43,451 nucleotides of DNA from Alteribacillus sp. YIM 98480 (GTDB lineage: Bacteria > Bacillota > Bacilli > Bacillales > Marinococcaceae), in contig NZ_VTOK01000025.1 in the NCBI RefSeq assembly GCF_009765375.1, forward strand, positions 1 to 43,451, in the 5' to 3' direction. Below the pieces are notes generated by a model. It worked only from the letters and a program-made list of their open reading frames with translations, did not search any database and had not been told where the DNA came from. Made by a program: the position numbers and the translations under genes. Of this stretch, positions 43,389 through 43,451 are shown piece after piece. Numbering within the stretch: the first letter of the stretch is position 1; each line of letters opens with the position of its first letter.

Positions 43389-43451
43389 GGGGCTGGGACA
43401 TAACTAGCCCGAAATAGTAAAAAAGATTCCGATTATCGTTTTTTGATAATC
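43389..43451 (+). repeat. Palindromic repeat element cut by the window end
   Basis: GGGGCTGGGACATAACTAGCCC (with GGGCT/AGCCC pairing) is followed by GATTATC and GATAATC (43431-43451), which form a second hairpin ending at the window edge. The CTGGGACATAACT core resembles an intergenic repeat I recall from Bacillaceae and staphylococci. It may also terminate the ynzC transcript. Confidence 0.45.

Overview
The window is chromosomal core sequence from a spore-forming, low-GC member of the Bacillaceae. The gene order follows the Bacillus subtilis tepA-spoIIIE-ymf-pgsA-cinA-recA-rny-ymdB-spoVS-miaB-ymcA-cotE-mutSL-miaA-hfq-spoVK-ynbA-ynbB-glnRA-lexA-yneAB-ynzC stretch almost step for step. The sporulation genes (spoIIIE, spoVS, cotE, spoVK, a YjcZ-type peptide), Bacillus-type LexA and GlnR operators, and Gram-positive Shine-Dalgarno sequences agree with this. 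The korAB pair, the RNA helicase ahead of recA and the ABC-class ATPase are departures from B. subtilis 168 that point to another genus, perhaps a haloalkaliphilic relative. The genus is a guess.

Layout. 1-259 is the end of an rRNA operon (23S-5S spacer, 5S, terminator). 556-7763 holds tepA, a YlzJ-like gene, spoIIIE, two M16-peptidase-like genes and the reductase ymfI linked to EF-P modification, and ymfJ. 7935-13257 holds ymfK, the RodZ-like ymfM, pgsA, cinA and a DEAD-box helicase coupled to cinA. 13411-18048 holds SOS-regulated recA, RNase Y (rny) behind an unusual promoter-terminator leader, ymdB and spoVS. 18462-22863 holds korA, korB and a large ABC-class ATPase. 23117-26081 holds miaB, ymcA (ricA) and cotE. 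26223-33147 holds mutS, mutL, a 35-residue membrane peptide, a methyltransferase, miaA and hfq. A lone reverse-strand tyrosine recombinase follows, then spoVK, hflX, ynbB, glnR and glnA. 40063-43451 holds a histidine-phosphatase gene broken by an in-frame stop, a YjcZ-like peptide, lexA and the divergent SOS operon.

The genes group around a few jobs. DNA repair and SOS: recA, lexA, mutS, mutL, a YneA-like division inhibitor, cinA. RNA turnover and modification: rny, its specificity factor ymcA, hfq, miaA, miaB, the helicase and hflX. EF-P 5-aminopentanol modification: the ymfF/ymfH/ymfI cluster and the distant ynbB. Sporulation: spoIIIE, spoVS, cotE, spoVK. Nitrogen: glnRA under GlnR control.

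The best leads outside the conserved core are these: a promoter-terminator cassette upstream of rny that could make a small RNA of about 107 nt or attenuate rny; the recombinase with several non-consensus active-site residues; the phosphatase gene intact except for one TGA; two oppositely oriented copies of a structured intergenic repeat; a short YneA-like protein with no LysM domain; and unannotated membrane peptides. I found no prophage, CRISPR array, defence island or complete insertion sequence. All functional calls rest on reading motifs and gene order; no database search was run.
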